Source of the DNA: Bin87 sp965220055
Lineage (GTDB): Bacteria; Chloroflexota; Dehalococcoidia; Lucifugimonadales; UBA3495
Assembly (NCBI GenBank): GCA_965220055.1
Contig: CBDCPE010000004.1
Coordinates: forward strand, 2,976,001-3,040,000
Length of the DNA stretch: 64,000 nt
Direction: 5' to 3'
Shown here: positions 53,884 to 61,283 of the stretch, piece by piece
Position numbering within the stretch: the stretch's first letter is position 1
Layout of the letters: every line of letters begins with the position of its first letter
Program-made: the position numbers and the translations under genes
Notes under the pieces: model-generated
What the model was told of the DNA's origin: nothing
Seen by the model: only the letters and a program-made list of their open reading frames with translations
Database searches by the model: none

Positions 53884-53912
53884 TTGAGAGCAATTGGCGA
53901 TTGTGGTATATT
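53884..53912 (+). promoter_or_regulatory. Strong sigma-70-type promoter
   Basis: TTGAGA (53884-53889), 17-nt spacer, TATATT (53907-53912). Start expected near 53919. The transcript would be about 125 nt to the terminator at 54042. Confidence 0.65.
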
Positions 53913-53962
53913 CGGCACCAAGCCCCCCAAAGTCCGACCAGTAAAAAGGTACGGATAGTCGG

Positions 53963-54007
53963 ATGTGCCGCATTTGTGGCGCCTGCTTCGTCGGGCGGGG
54001 TTACTAG
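53963..54007 (+). CDS. Possible 14-residue CxxC peptide
   Basis: MCRICGACFVGRGY, ending at TAG within the terminator stem. Three Cys in CxxCxxC spacing. There is no good Shine-Dalgarno sequence, so it may be a chance frame in a small RNA. Listed because it lies within a discrete promoter-terminator unit. Confidence 0.25.
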   Translation: MCRICGACFVGRGY

Positions 54008-54042
54008 GCCAATCCTTCCTCCTAAAGACTGATTGGCCTTTT
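54006..54042 (+). terminator. Intrinsic terminator
   Basis: AGGCCAATC (54006-54014) pairs with GATTGGCCT (54031-54039), followed by a short T run (TTTT). Ends the unit started at 53919. Confidence 0.75.
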
Positions 54043-54050
54043 CTATGCGC

Positions 54051-54281
54051 TTAGGTTGGGTGGTTATTCACTGGGACGGCTCCGTTCGCGTTTGACGAGT
54101 GGTGGTCATCTGCAGTCAGCGTCTGCTCTTCCTTGGCGAGACAATCAGCCACAAGCAAACGCAGCATTTCGGCCGCGTTGAGGCCCTTCCGTGTCAGTAT
54201 CCGGTCGAAGCGTTCCCAAGTCTCCGGATCCAGTGCCACGGTTTTCCGTACCGTCCTAGCGCGATGTGAAGTAGCAGTCAT
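54051..54281 (-). CDS. Ribbon-helix-helix DNA-binding protein
   Basis: 76 aa from the ATG at 54281 (GGAG 7 nt upstream). HRARTVRKTVALDPETWERF (ribbon), DRILTRKGLNAAEMLRLLVADCL (two helices). Small CopG/ParG-like regulators are common next to plasmid replication and partition genes. Tail is acidic/polar (HHSSNANG). Its 3' end faces the terminator of the small transcript. Confidence 0.65.
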   Translation of the reverse strand: MTATSHRARTVRKTVALDPETWERFDRILTRKGLNAAEMLRLLVADCLAKEEQTLTADDHHSSNANGAVPVNNHPT

Positions 54282-54491
54282 GGTACAACTCCGATGGGAC
54301 CGATAGTCTAGGGCAATCTCCAATGCGTGACGGTTAGCATCAGGGGGTGACGATTGGTAACGGTTGGTGATACTCCGTAAAATTAGTCGTTTTTTGATAA
54401 TCTGTCAAGTAGAGACGCATCAGGGAGCGAGATTTGAGGCAACCGGGTAGCGTATATTGCGGATTTTGAAGGCTTTTGAGAGGTTTGGGCA
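54282..54491. other. Intergenic between RHH gene and IS5 element
   Basis: 210 bp, AT-rich; contains the RHH promoter region and the CTAG target duplication (54492-54495). No gene. Confidence 0.5.
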
Positions 54492-54525
54492 CTAGGTTCT
54501 GTTGACATTTCATTATAATGGCCGT

Positions 54526-54921
54526 ATGTCAAACATCAGATTATCACCAGAACAGTGGGCCAGGGTTCTCGATTTCTTGCGTGGCTGCACCGGCCTGTAC
54601 GTTGGCCGGGAAGCGGATTGCCGGCGTTTTGTCGAGGCCGTCTCATGGATTAACCGCTCTGGGGCCCAATGGCGACTGCTGCCAGCCGAATACGGGAACT
54701 GGAACAGCGTCTACAAACGATTCGCCCGTTGGACTGACCAAGGGGTCTGGGAACAGATGCATCAACATTGCTCCGACGACCCGGATCTGGAATACCTGAT
54801 CATCAACAGCACGGTGGTCCGGGCGCACCCTTGCGCGGCAGGGGCTCCCCCAAAAACGGTGGCCAGGCTGCCCAGGCCCTGGGCCGGAGCCGCGGCGGGT
54901 TCAGCACCAAGATTCACGTGA
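54526..54921 (+). CDS. IS5-family transposase, ORF A (805-bp element)
   Basis: 131 aa: RLSPEQWARVLDFLRGCTGL, EAVSWINRSGAQWRLLPAEYGNW, RWTDQGVWEQM and EYLIINSTVVRAHPCAAG (catalytic region). A TATAAT lies 7-12 nt before the ATG. At CCCCCAAAAACGG (54847-54859) a -1 shift gives KNGGQAAQALGRSRGGFSTKIH. Confidence 0.85.
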   Translation: MSNIRLSPEQWARVLDFLRGCTGLYVGREADCRRFVEAVSWINRSGAQWRLLPAEYGNWNSVYKRFARWTDQGVWEQMHQHCSDDPDLEYLIINSTVVRAHPCAAGAPPKTVARLPRPWAGAAAGSAPRFT

Positions 54922-55286
54922 GCGTGGACGGCTTGGGCAACCCCTTACGATTCATCCTGACCGGAGGGCAACAGCACGACATCACCCAGGCGGAGGAGTT
55001 AATCGCCGGTTATGCTGGCGAGCACGTACTGGCCGACAAAGGGTACGATGCCCAGGAGTTTCGCCGACACATTCTGGAACTGGGTATGCTGCCGGTCATT
55101 CCGCCCCGCTCGAACCGCAAGGAACCCGCCGACTATGACCGGCATCTGTACCGGGAGCGCCATCTGGTCGAATGCTTCATCAACAAGATCAAGCACTATC
55201 GCCGGATCTTCTCCCGGTTTGAGAAGCTGGACACCAGATGCCTGGGCTTCCTGCATTTCACCGCCGCTCTCATCTGGTTACGGTGA
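54768..55286 (+). CDS. IS5-family transposase, ORF B (805-bp element)
   Basis: Catalytic remainder in the -1 frame: GGFSTKIHVSVDGLGNPL, HVLADKGYDAQEFRRHIL (second Asp), YRERHLVECFINKIKHYRRI (Glu). True translation enters near 54850 from ORF A; the ATG at 54768 is only the first in the open frame. Confidence 0.85.
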   Translation: MLRRPGSGIPDHQQHGGPGAPLRGRGSPKNGGQAAQALGRSRGGFSTKIHVSVDGLGNPLRFILTGGQQHDITQAEELIAGYAGEHVLADKGYDAQEFRRHILELGMLPVIPPRSNRKEPADYDRHLYRERHLVECFINKIKHYRRIFSRFEKLDTRCLGFLHFTAALIWLR

Positions 55287-55323
55287 AATGTCAACAGAAC
55301 CTAGAGAGTGGCCACTAACCCGG

Positions 55324-55680
55324 CTAACGGTATCCCCTGGACTGAAGCCAAGCACTGAGCGCATCCTCTGCGATCTGGGATAGATTGAGATTGGTTTCGA
55401 TGGTGGCTATCTGGATGCTGCGGCGCAGGTGGTTGGGCAGCAACACCGTGAGTCGGGATTTCCCATCGACCTCTTTGTTCTTGGAGATAGTGGATCTAGG
55501 AGACCGGGCTTTGCGGACTTCGAATCCGTGCTGTTTAGCGTAGTTCTTCAACGTCTCTTCGTCCATTTGCTCAAGGTTATCCGCTGACAGAGGTTGCTCC
55601 GCTTCGCCTGCGGCGGGAAAGTCTAGCTCTGGCGGGTCGGTGAAGAATTCTTGGAGGTTTGGTGTTTGGCGGCTAGACAT
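55324..55680 (-). CDS. Ribbon-helix-helix partition-type protein
   Basis: 118 aa. Flexible acidic N-terminus, then an RHH domain: GKSRLTVLLPNHLRRSIQIA, TIETNLNLSQIAEDALSAWL. This ParG/ParB-like layout with a ParA partner is typical of type Ib partition. Overlaps the 3' end of the ParA gene by 8 nt, indicating a ParA-RHH operon. Confidence 0.75.
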   Translation of the reverse strand: MSSRQTPNLQEFFTDPPELDFPAAGEAEQPLSADNLEQMDEETLKNYAKQHGFEVRKARSPRSTISKNKEVDGKSRLTVLLPNHLRRSIQIATIETNLNLSQIAEDALSAWLQSRGYR

Positions 55681-56297
55681 GGGCTATCTCCTGAGGGCTT
55701 GAAGTTGATTCTCCGGCGGGGATGATGTTAATGCGCTGCGCAAGCCAGTCCCATAGATTCTGCATCTCAGCAGCGGCGGGACTGCGGGGCGAGTGTTCAC
55801 AAACCCCGAGGCCGACCAGGGCGGCGTCCCAGTAGGTGACGCGGCGAGATAGTCCTGCAGGGACTATCTCCACGCCGGCGCCAGCCAGGGTAGTAGTCAG
55901 GATCTGACGACGTTTCTTGCCTGCGGGTAGATCGTTGGGCAGCAAGGCCATGGTCCAGTTCTGCTGGATGCCGCGCCTCACCAGGTTGGCGGTAACGATA
56001 ATCTCGTAAAGTGTGGTGGACGTGGGAATGAGGAGCAAGTCTATAGCCGAGAGTGCCTGGTCGAAGGTGAAGGAATCGGAACCGGGCATATCGCAGATCC
56101 AGAGACGGTCGGAACCGGCGGCGGTTTGGGCTTGGAAGGCGGTGATTGATTCAGTGTCGAGAGATGCCTTCATAGCCTGGATGGGAAGGGCATCGGGACT
56201 GGCGGTAGCACGGAGCTGACAAAGCTGTAGCGCTGTTGCCTGGGGATCGAAGTCGCAGAGGGTGGCGGGATGGCCTGCGGCGATGGGCACGCTCGAC
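55673..56297 (-). pseudogene. ParA-family partition ATPase, 5' end removed by IS630 element F
   Basis: About 205 codons remain: PATLCDFDPQATALQL (the DxDPQ motif), DRLWICDMPGSDSFTF (Walker B), SAIDLLLIPTSTTLYEI and WTMALLPNDLPAGKKRRQI. The Walker A P-loop (KGGxGK) and first ~25 residues are missing because element F begins at 56300; the upstream piece was not found nearby. Without the P-loop the protein cannot hydrolyse ATP. Followed by the overlapping RHH gene. Confidence 0.75.
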
Positions 56298-56307
56298 TAG
56301 TACCGCG

Positions 56308-56958
56308 TCAGTGTGAAACCGAAGGATAGATACGGCGAAGCTTATGCCGGGCATCGGTGGTGGAGAATCTCCAGTCGATGGTTGCCGCAGCCTGATTCCG
56401 CTCGGTCTCCAAGGCGGCAATCGCGCGTTTGAGGGCATCCTCATCTTCAATGCGGCGATTCAAACATTGGTTGCTGAAGACGCTGAACTCGATCTCCGCC
56501 ATGTTGAGCCAACTCCCATGCTTGGGAGTATAGTGAAACTCCAGCCGTTGGATCACCCGTCTGGCTTCCTTGGGCTCGAAGGCCTCGTACAGGGAGGCAG
56601 GTCTATGAGTGTTCAGGTTGTCCAGCACGACCCGGATCTTCTCCGCTTCCGGGTAAGCGGCATCCGCCAGCCAGCGCATCTGATGGGCGAAGTCGGTCAT
56701 GGTGCGACGCCCGGTCACTGCCACGTGCCTCCAGCCCGCCAATGGCTCACAAGTCATGAATAAGTTCCGGGTCCCGTTGCGCTGGTACTCGTAATCAAAC
56801 CGCTCCCGCCGTCCCGCCTGGGCCGGGATGGGAGACCGCTTCTCCGACACCAACTGCTTGGAAGTCTCATCGAAACAGACTACGGGCCGCTTGGGGTCAT
56901 AGGGTTCCGCATAGAGGTCCAGCACGTCCTCCATGCGGGCTACGAACTCGGCGCTCAC
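56308..56958 (-). CDS. IS630 element F, ORF2 (DDE catalytic part)
   Basis: 216 codons: VVCFDETSKQLV (first Asp), RVVLDNLNTH (second Asp), YTPKHGSWLNMAEIEFS (Glu). Intact; -1 frame to ORF1. Confidence 0.88.
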   Translation of the reverse strand: MSAEFVARMEDVLDLYAEPYDPKRPVVCFDETSKQLVSEKRSPIPAQAGRRERFDYEYQRNGTRNLFMTCEPLAGWRHVAVTGRRTMTDFAHQMRWLADAAYPEAEKIRVVLDNLNTHRPASLYEAFEPKEARRVIQRLEFHYTPKHGSWLNMAEIEFSVFSNQCLNRRIEDEDALKRAIAALETERNQAAATIDWRFSTTDARHKLRRIYPSVSH

Positions 56959-57425
56959 CTTGGGGATGCACCACTCCTTCTTCCGCCACGGCTTGAGTTC
57001 GTTTTTTTCAACACCTGCCTGACCGTCTCCCGGGAGATGGGGTCGGTCAACTCCAGCTTCACCACTTGGTCGGCAAGCAATCGCAACGTCCAGCGAGTGT
57101 GCCCTTCCGGGGCCGCGCTGCAGGCCACGGCCACCAGGTGGGCTTCCTGCTTTCCAGCAAGTTTACGCCGTTGTCCCGGCCGCGGCAGGTCATTGAGGGC
57201 GCGTTCCAACCCGCCTTCTACGAAGCGCTGCCGCACCCGGCCGACCGTGGAGGGGCCGACCATCAAGGCTTCCGCCACCTGCTGGTCGGTAAGGCCTGCA
57301 GCGGCTTTACACAAAATCAAAGCCCGCTTCACTTTACGCCCCGAGGACTTGCCGCGCCGGGTGACACCCAACAAATGTTCCCGCTCATCCTGGGTCAAGT
57401 TCACTCGATATAACTTGGCAGGCAT
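56955..57425 (-). CDS. IS630 element F, ORF1 (helix-turn-helix part)
   Basis: 156 aa from the ATG at 57425: LYRVNLTQDEREHLLGVTRR, DQQVAEALMVGPSTVGRVRQRFVEGGL (helix-turn-helix), EAHLVAVACSAAPEGHTRWTLRLLADQVVKL, ending RQVLKKTNSS. T7 at 57002-57008 (+ strand) is the A7 slippery run on the coding strand. Confidence 0.85.
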   Translation of the reverse strand: MPAKLYRVNLTQDEREHLLGVTRRGKSSGRKVKRALILCKAAAGLTDQQVAEALMVGPSTVGRVRQRFVEGGLERALNDLPRPGQRRKLAGKQEAHLVAVACSAAPEGHTRWTLRLLADQVVKLELTDPISRETVRQVLKKTNSSRGGRRSGASPR

Positions 57426-57505
57426 TCCCCACACACTCCACGATGAAAGAATGCCTCAATTATATCAATTCTTATATTTGTCAAAAACAGCCGGACGCGG
57501 TACTA

Positions 57506-58690
57506 AACCAAAGCCAAGGTGGGATGTGCATTTGCCGGGTGCTGGGAATCGGGGCGGGAGTCTCGCGGGAGTGTTTCGGCCCTTGATTGCAGGACCGTCC
57601 GGCAGCGCCGTCTCACCTCGTCTTTCCGGCTGGACAGCCCGGCCAGGAATTTGCCGACCCTCTCTGGACCGCCGCCCTGCTCCCCAGGCACAGATTGCCA
57701 GTGGCCTCCTCTCTCGCCCAGCCCCAGATAGCCTCATCGGCGTTGCAGTCCGGGCTGTAGCCCGGCAGGTTCACCAGCCTCAGCTCCAGCTCAGGCGTCC
57801 TGAGGTACTCCCGCACCGCTTCCCCACTCCTGAGCTTGTCGAAGGGGGGCCGGCGCATTGTCCCAGATGACCCGCAGCGGCCCTGGATGCTTTTCCTTCA
57901 GTTGCGTCAGGCAGTTGCGTCAGGAAGGCAACCGAGGTCCCGCTGTTGCTGTTGCCCTCCAGTTCCATCCATTCCACCTCGCCCGTCTCCAGGCACACCG
58001 CTGAATAGTAGCTGGCCGGCTCCCCATACCGCGGGCTATTGGCGTCCACCAACGCAGGCTTACCCTTCAGCACCCACTTGCCCCGCAATTCCGCGTCCGC
58101 CCGGAAGTGGGCCTCATCAGCAAAGAATATGCTGGCTTCAGTCCGTTGGGCCTCCTCCCACAGGGCGGCGTACTCCGCCACGAAGGCCTCCCGCTTGGAC
58201 GCATTCGCCTTGAGCAGACGCTTCTGGGGGCGCTTGCAGGCAAACCCCAGCCGGTAAAGCCAGTTCAGGCAACTGCTGCGGCACAGGCTGATGCCAAACC
58301 GTTCTGAGACCAACTGCCGCACCACCCTCCAATACCAGTTGGCCAGTTGGATGCCCGCCGCAGCGGGCGCTTGTTCCACCGCCCCTTTCAACTCCTCCTG
58401 CTGCGTCGGGTCAAGGGCGGGGGGGAACCACCGGTCTGCTCGAATATCAGCGCCGCAGACCCTCCCTCACCGAAGGCCGACGCCCAACGCCCGATAGTGT
58501 GGGGGTCCCGCTCCAGCGCCTCCGCCGTCGCCGCTGCCGTCAAGCCCTGAGCCAGCAGCAGGATGGCGTACCACCGCTCCCGCTCCCGCTCCCGCTCCCG
58601 GGGTGTGGGAGCCAAAATCATCCGCCGCCGCAAGTCCTTGACTCCCATCTGCCATTGTTCCAGAGACCGGTCTATCTCCCTCACGCCCAT
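57506..58690 (-). pseudogene. IS630 transposase of element E, multiply frameshifted
   Basis: First part MGVREIDRSLEQWQ..., LLAQGLTAAATAEALERDPHTIGRWA; a C7 run (G7 on + at 58419-58425) marks the normal shift site, then AVEQAPAAAGIQLANWYWRV, FFADEAHFRADAELRGKWV and YYSAVCLETGEVEWME. The 3' third is broken by a 13-bp tandem duplication (57899-57911/57912-57924) and by a CCTGAGCTTGTCGAAGG insertion (57829-57845). In the N-terminus a hexamer expansion gives RERERERERW where element A has RERERW. Confidence 0.85.
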
Positions 58691-58712
58691 CACCAACCCC
58701 TCGCAATTTCTG
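57506..58712 (-). mobile_element. IS630-family element E (poly-C type), decayed and 5'-truncated
   Basis: Left inverted repeat AACCAAAGCCAAGGTGGGAT identical to element A. The transposase start (58690) is present, but the other end is removed by IS5 copy 2 from 58713. Confidence 0.85.
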
Positions 58713-59575
58713 AGAACCTGTCTACGATCTCTGAAATAGGTTAAGTTGAGACTATTATCAGGGGAGGGGTAATCATGTCTCATTCCTATCCCAGCGACAT
58801 CAGCCGGAAGCAATTCGCCCGGATTCTGCCGACGTTGGAGTCGGCTCGCCGCCGGACCAAACCCCGCACCGTGGACTTGTATGACGTTTGCTGCGGCGTG
58901 CTGTACCTCTTGAAAAGCGGGTGCCAGTGGCGAATGCTGCCTGCGGACTTCCCCAATTGGCGCACTTGCTACCAGTATTTCCGGCAATGGAGCGAGCAGC
59001 CTGGCCCGGCGAAAGAATCCATTCTGGAGCAAGTCCTAAAAAAATCGGTTGGCGCGGTCCGGCAAAGCAATGGACGGAAAGAGCAGACCAGCTTCTGCAT
59101 CGTGGACTCCCAGAGCGTCAAGAACACGGACAGTGCCGATAGCAAGGGCTATGACGCGGGCAAGAAGGTGTCCGGAATCAAGCGTCACATCGCGGTGGAC
59201 ACGCAAGGATTGCCCCATGCGATACCTGTGACTACCGCCAATGTTGCCGACCGGGCTGGGGCTTTGGCGATGTTTGACGAAAACCGGGCCGACCTCAGCC
59301 AGGTCCAGAAGGTGCTGGTCGACGGGGGTTACACCGGGAAGCCCTTTGCCGCTGCGGTGCAAAGCCGGTTGGGAGCCGCAGTGGCAGTGGTGAAACGCAA
59401 CGAACTGCACACCTTCGTGGTGCTGCCAAAGCGATGGGTGGTGGAGCGATCTTTCGCCTGGCTGGAAAAGTGCCGCCGACTCTGGAAGAACTGTGAAAGG
59501 AAGCTCAATACCAGCCTGCAAATGGCGGTGCTTGCCTTCATGGTGCTAATCCTCAAAAGATCGTAGACAGGCTCT
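58713..59575 (+). mobile_element. IS5-family element, copy 2 (863 bp), intact
   Basis: Inverted ends AGAACCTGTCTACGATCT and AGAGCCTGTCTACGATCT; full transposase frame; opposite orientation to copy 1. Confidence 0.9.
58775..59566 (+). CDS. IS5-family transposase (copy 2)
   Basis: 263 aa in one frame: SYPSDISRKQFARILPTLES, GVLYLLKSGCQWRMLPADFPNW, CIVDSQSVKNTDSADSKGYD (first Asp), KVLVDGGYTGKPFA (second Asp) and PKRWVVERSFAWLEKCRRLWKNCER (Glu). Complete and probably functional; could also act on copy 1 in trans. Confidence 0.93.
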   Translation: MSHSYPSDISRKQFARILPTLESARRRTKPRTVDLYDVCCGVLYLLKSGCQWRMLPADFPNWRTCYQYFRQWSEQPGPAKESILEQVLKKSVGAVRQSNGRKEQTSFCIVDSQSVKNTDSADSKGYDAGKKVSGIKRHIAVDTQGLPHAIPVTTANVADRAGALAMFDENRADLSQVQKVLVDGGYTGKPFAAAVQSRLGAAVAVVKRNELHTFVVLPKRWVVERSFAWLEKCRRLWKNCERKLNTSLQMAVLAFMVLILKRS

Positions 59576-59715
59576 TACCGGCAACAACCAGTTCGGCAAC
59601 CGTTCCGGCGTCGCTTCGGTCGCCTAGCAGTCGCCACATACCGCGCAATCCGGCTCGGCCAGATTTTGTCGCTGGCTGTCCTCACGGCGGCTTTACTGCC
59701 GCAATCCCATTTCCC

Positions 59716-59740
59716 CAACCAGGCTTTCCGGCCTGGTTTT
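59716..59740 (+). terminator. Intrinsic terminator
   Basis: AACCAGGC (59716-59723) pairs with GCCTGGTT (59730-59737) around TTTCCG, followed by a T run. It probably ended a gene lost upstream of the IS5 insertion. Confidence 0.75.
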
Positions 59741-59761
59741 TAGGGTTTACCGGCAGGCCAG

Positions 59762-60446
59762 ATGGGGCTGCGGTCTCCACTGCCCAAGCCGGGCGACATC
59801 GCGGCGATGGCGATAAATTACACGGAGGACGGCACCAGGGACGAGCCCGCTCCCGTCAACGCCTTCCACGAGTCGGGTAACGCGGTCATCAGGTACAGGG
59901 CCACCATGATACTGCCCGACGTTCCCGCCACTATCTTCCAAGGCGAAGCAGAGTTGGCCTTGGTCATCGGCAAGCCGGCCATCCACTTGAACCAGGAGGA
60001 GGCCTTTGGCTACCTGAACTTCATCGACGGTTCCGCCCGGGAATTGCCCCCAGCGGCAACACCTTCTAACGGATGAAGTCTCGGGCCACCTTCGCCCAAC
60101 GGGCCCTTGGGTGGTGACCGCCGACGAGATCGAAGACCCCCATGAGTTGCCGGTTCGGTTGTGGGTCAACGAAGACCTGAAGCAGAACTACAACACCAAC
60201 GACATGGCCCACAAGATTCCCCGGATCATCGAATGGGTCACCTCCATCCACGATTTGGAGCCCGGCGACGTAATCGCCACCGGAACCAACCATCGGGGCA
60301 ACCACCATCGGACCTTTAGCGCCTTCCAGGACGGCGATACGATCGACGTGGAAGTACAAGGACTGGGCACTGAACAGTTCAGTGTCCGGTACGCTCTGAA
60401 GCGCACCTGGGCCGGCACCGCGCCCCAATCTCTGGCAAAAACCTAG
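59762..60446 (+). pseudogene. Fumarylacetoacetate-hydrolase-family protein, degraded
   Basis: Fragments in two frames: GDIAAMAINYTEDGTRDEPAP, VIRYRATMILPDVPATIFQGEAELALVIGK up to 60076, then WVVTADEIEDPHELPVRLWV, DMAHKIPRIIEWVTSIHDLEPGDVIATGTNHRG to 60446. Family members cleave C-C bonds in beta-diketone or hydroxymuconate-type acids. At least two frameshifts between 60040 and 60110 and a missing N-terminus make it non-functional. Confidence 0.8.
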
Positions 60447-60608
60447 TCCCCGTAAAGTTGACCCCAAAGCGCCTTGCGCGGGCTCTCCATTCCTCGTTCG
60501 TTGCCCACGGAACCTTGTTTTCAGGGGTTGGACTATGCCCAGCCCCTGAACGTTGACAGCCGAATCCAATAAATATAGGCTTGGCCTGAGAGCGTTGCGG
60601 GGTTCCCT

Positions 60609-61232
60609 ATGGGAATCGAGGACCTGATTATCGATGATCGGGACCAGAGGATGTTCAAGGTCCACCGCTCGGCGATAACCTCCCCGGCGATATCCGAATT
60701 GAATAAGGAGCGGGTTTTCGACAGGTGCTGGTGCTACTTTGGCTACGAGTCCGAAGTGGAACAACCGGGAGAGTACCAACAGGGCGACGTGGTCGGTCGC
60801 CCCGCGTTCTTTGCCCGGATCGGGGACGATCGGACGAGGGTATTCTCGAACAGTTGACCCCACCGGGGAGCCATGATGTGCCGGCATGACGAAGGCGCCA
60901 GCGAGTCCTCCCAATATTTCTACCATGCCTGGACCGTCAACAATCGGGGAGATCTGATAGGCGTTCCCGATGAAGAGGGTTATGACCGCAATTTCGGAAA
61001 CGTCCAACTGGGCCTGATGTCCTCCCCTACGTGGCCCGGTGATTCCGCCGCTTGGTGCGCACCGGCTCCGGTACCGAGAGCGGCCAGCCTTCATGGAAAA
61101 CCCACTACTGCCGCGCCGCGTCGGACTTGGAGGCGCTGGATCCCCACGGTGCAGTCCGCGTCATTCGGTAGGGCTGGCGTGCTCGATGCGCGAGCCCGAC
61201 GAATCAATATAGACAGGGGACCGTACGCATAG
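60609..61232 (+). pseudogene. Aromatic-ring-hydroxylating (Rieske) oxygenase alpha-subunit fragment
   Basis: MFKVHRSAITSPAISELNKERVFDRCW and ESEVEQPGEYQ match the N-terminus of Rieske oxygenase alpha subunits. An in-frame TGA (60855-60857) stands at the first Rieske Cys (N-S-stop-P-H-R-G-A); the second is Tyr (SSQYFYHAW for xCxYHxW). After GNVQLGLMS the frame is scrambled. The gene is dead and only about a third of full length. Confidence 0.75.
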
Positions 61233-61283
61233 GGCGGAGCGTTGGACGCCTTCACCGTCAAACTAAAGGGAGCTTGAACGAGG

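Larger units (their letters stand above)
54496..55300 (+). mobile_element. IS5-family (IS427-like) element, 805 bp, with CTAG target duplication
   Basis: Inverted repeats GTTCTGTTGACATTTCA and complement, flanked by identical CTAG (54492-54495; 55301-55304). Two transposase frames with a C5A5 junction. Confidence 0.92.
56300..57503 (-). mobile_element. IS630-family element F (poly-A type), 1204 bp
   Basis: Ends GTACCGCGTC with TA at 56298-56299 and 57504-57505; the latter TA is the end of element E. Confidence 0.9.

Noticed and set aside
53646..53930. 65-codon (+) and 81-codon (-) ORFs next to the winged-helix gene
   Set aside because: Overlapping opposite frames without ribosome sites; the region reads better as upstream regulatory sequence.
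58388..59032. 214-codon minus-strand ORF
   Set aside because: It fuses the reverse complement of IS5 copy 2 to the helix-turn-helix part of element E; only the part below 58690 is coding.
10545..60857. UGA reassigned to Trp or Cys (in-frame TGA at 10545 and 60855)
   Set aside because: Several intact genes end in TGA (M19 upstream partner, LLM, lspA), two other in-frame stops are TAA, and both TGA-containing genes carry other lesions.
60855..60857. Selenocysteine codon in the Rieske motif
   Set aside because: The second Rieske Cys is also lost and the frame is scrambled later; no nearby SECIS-like structure was seen.
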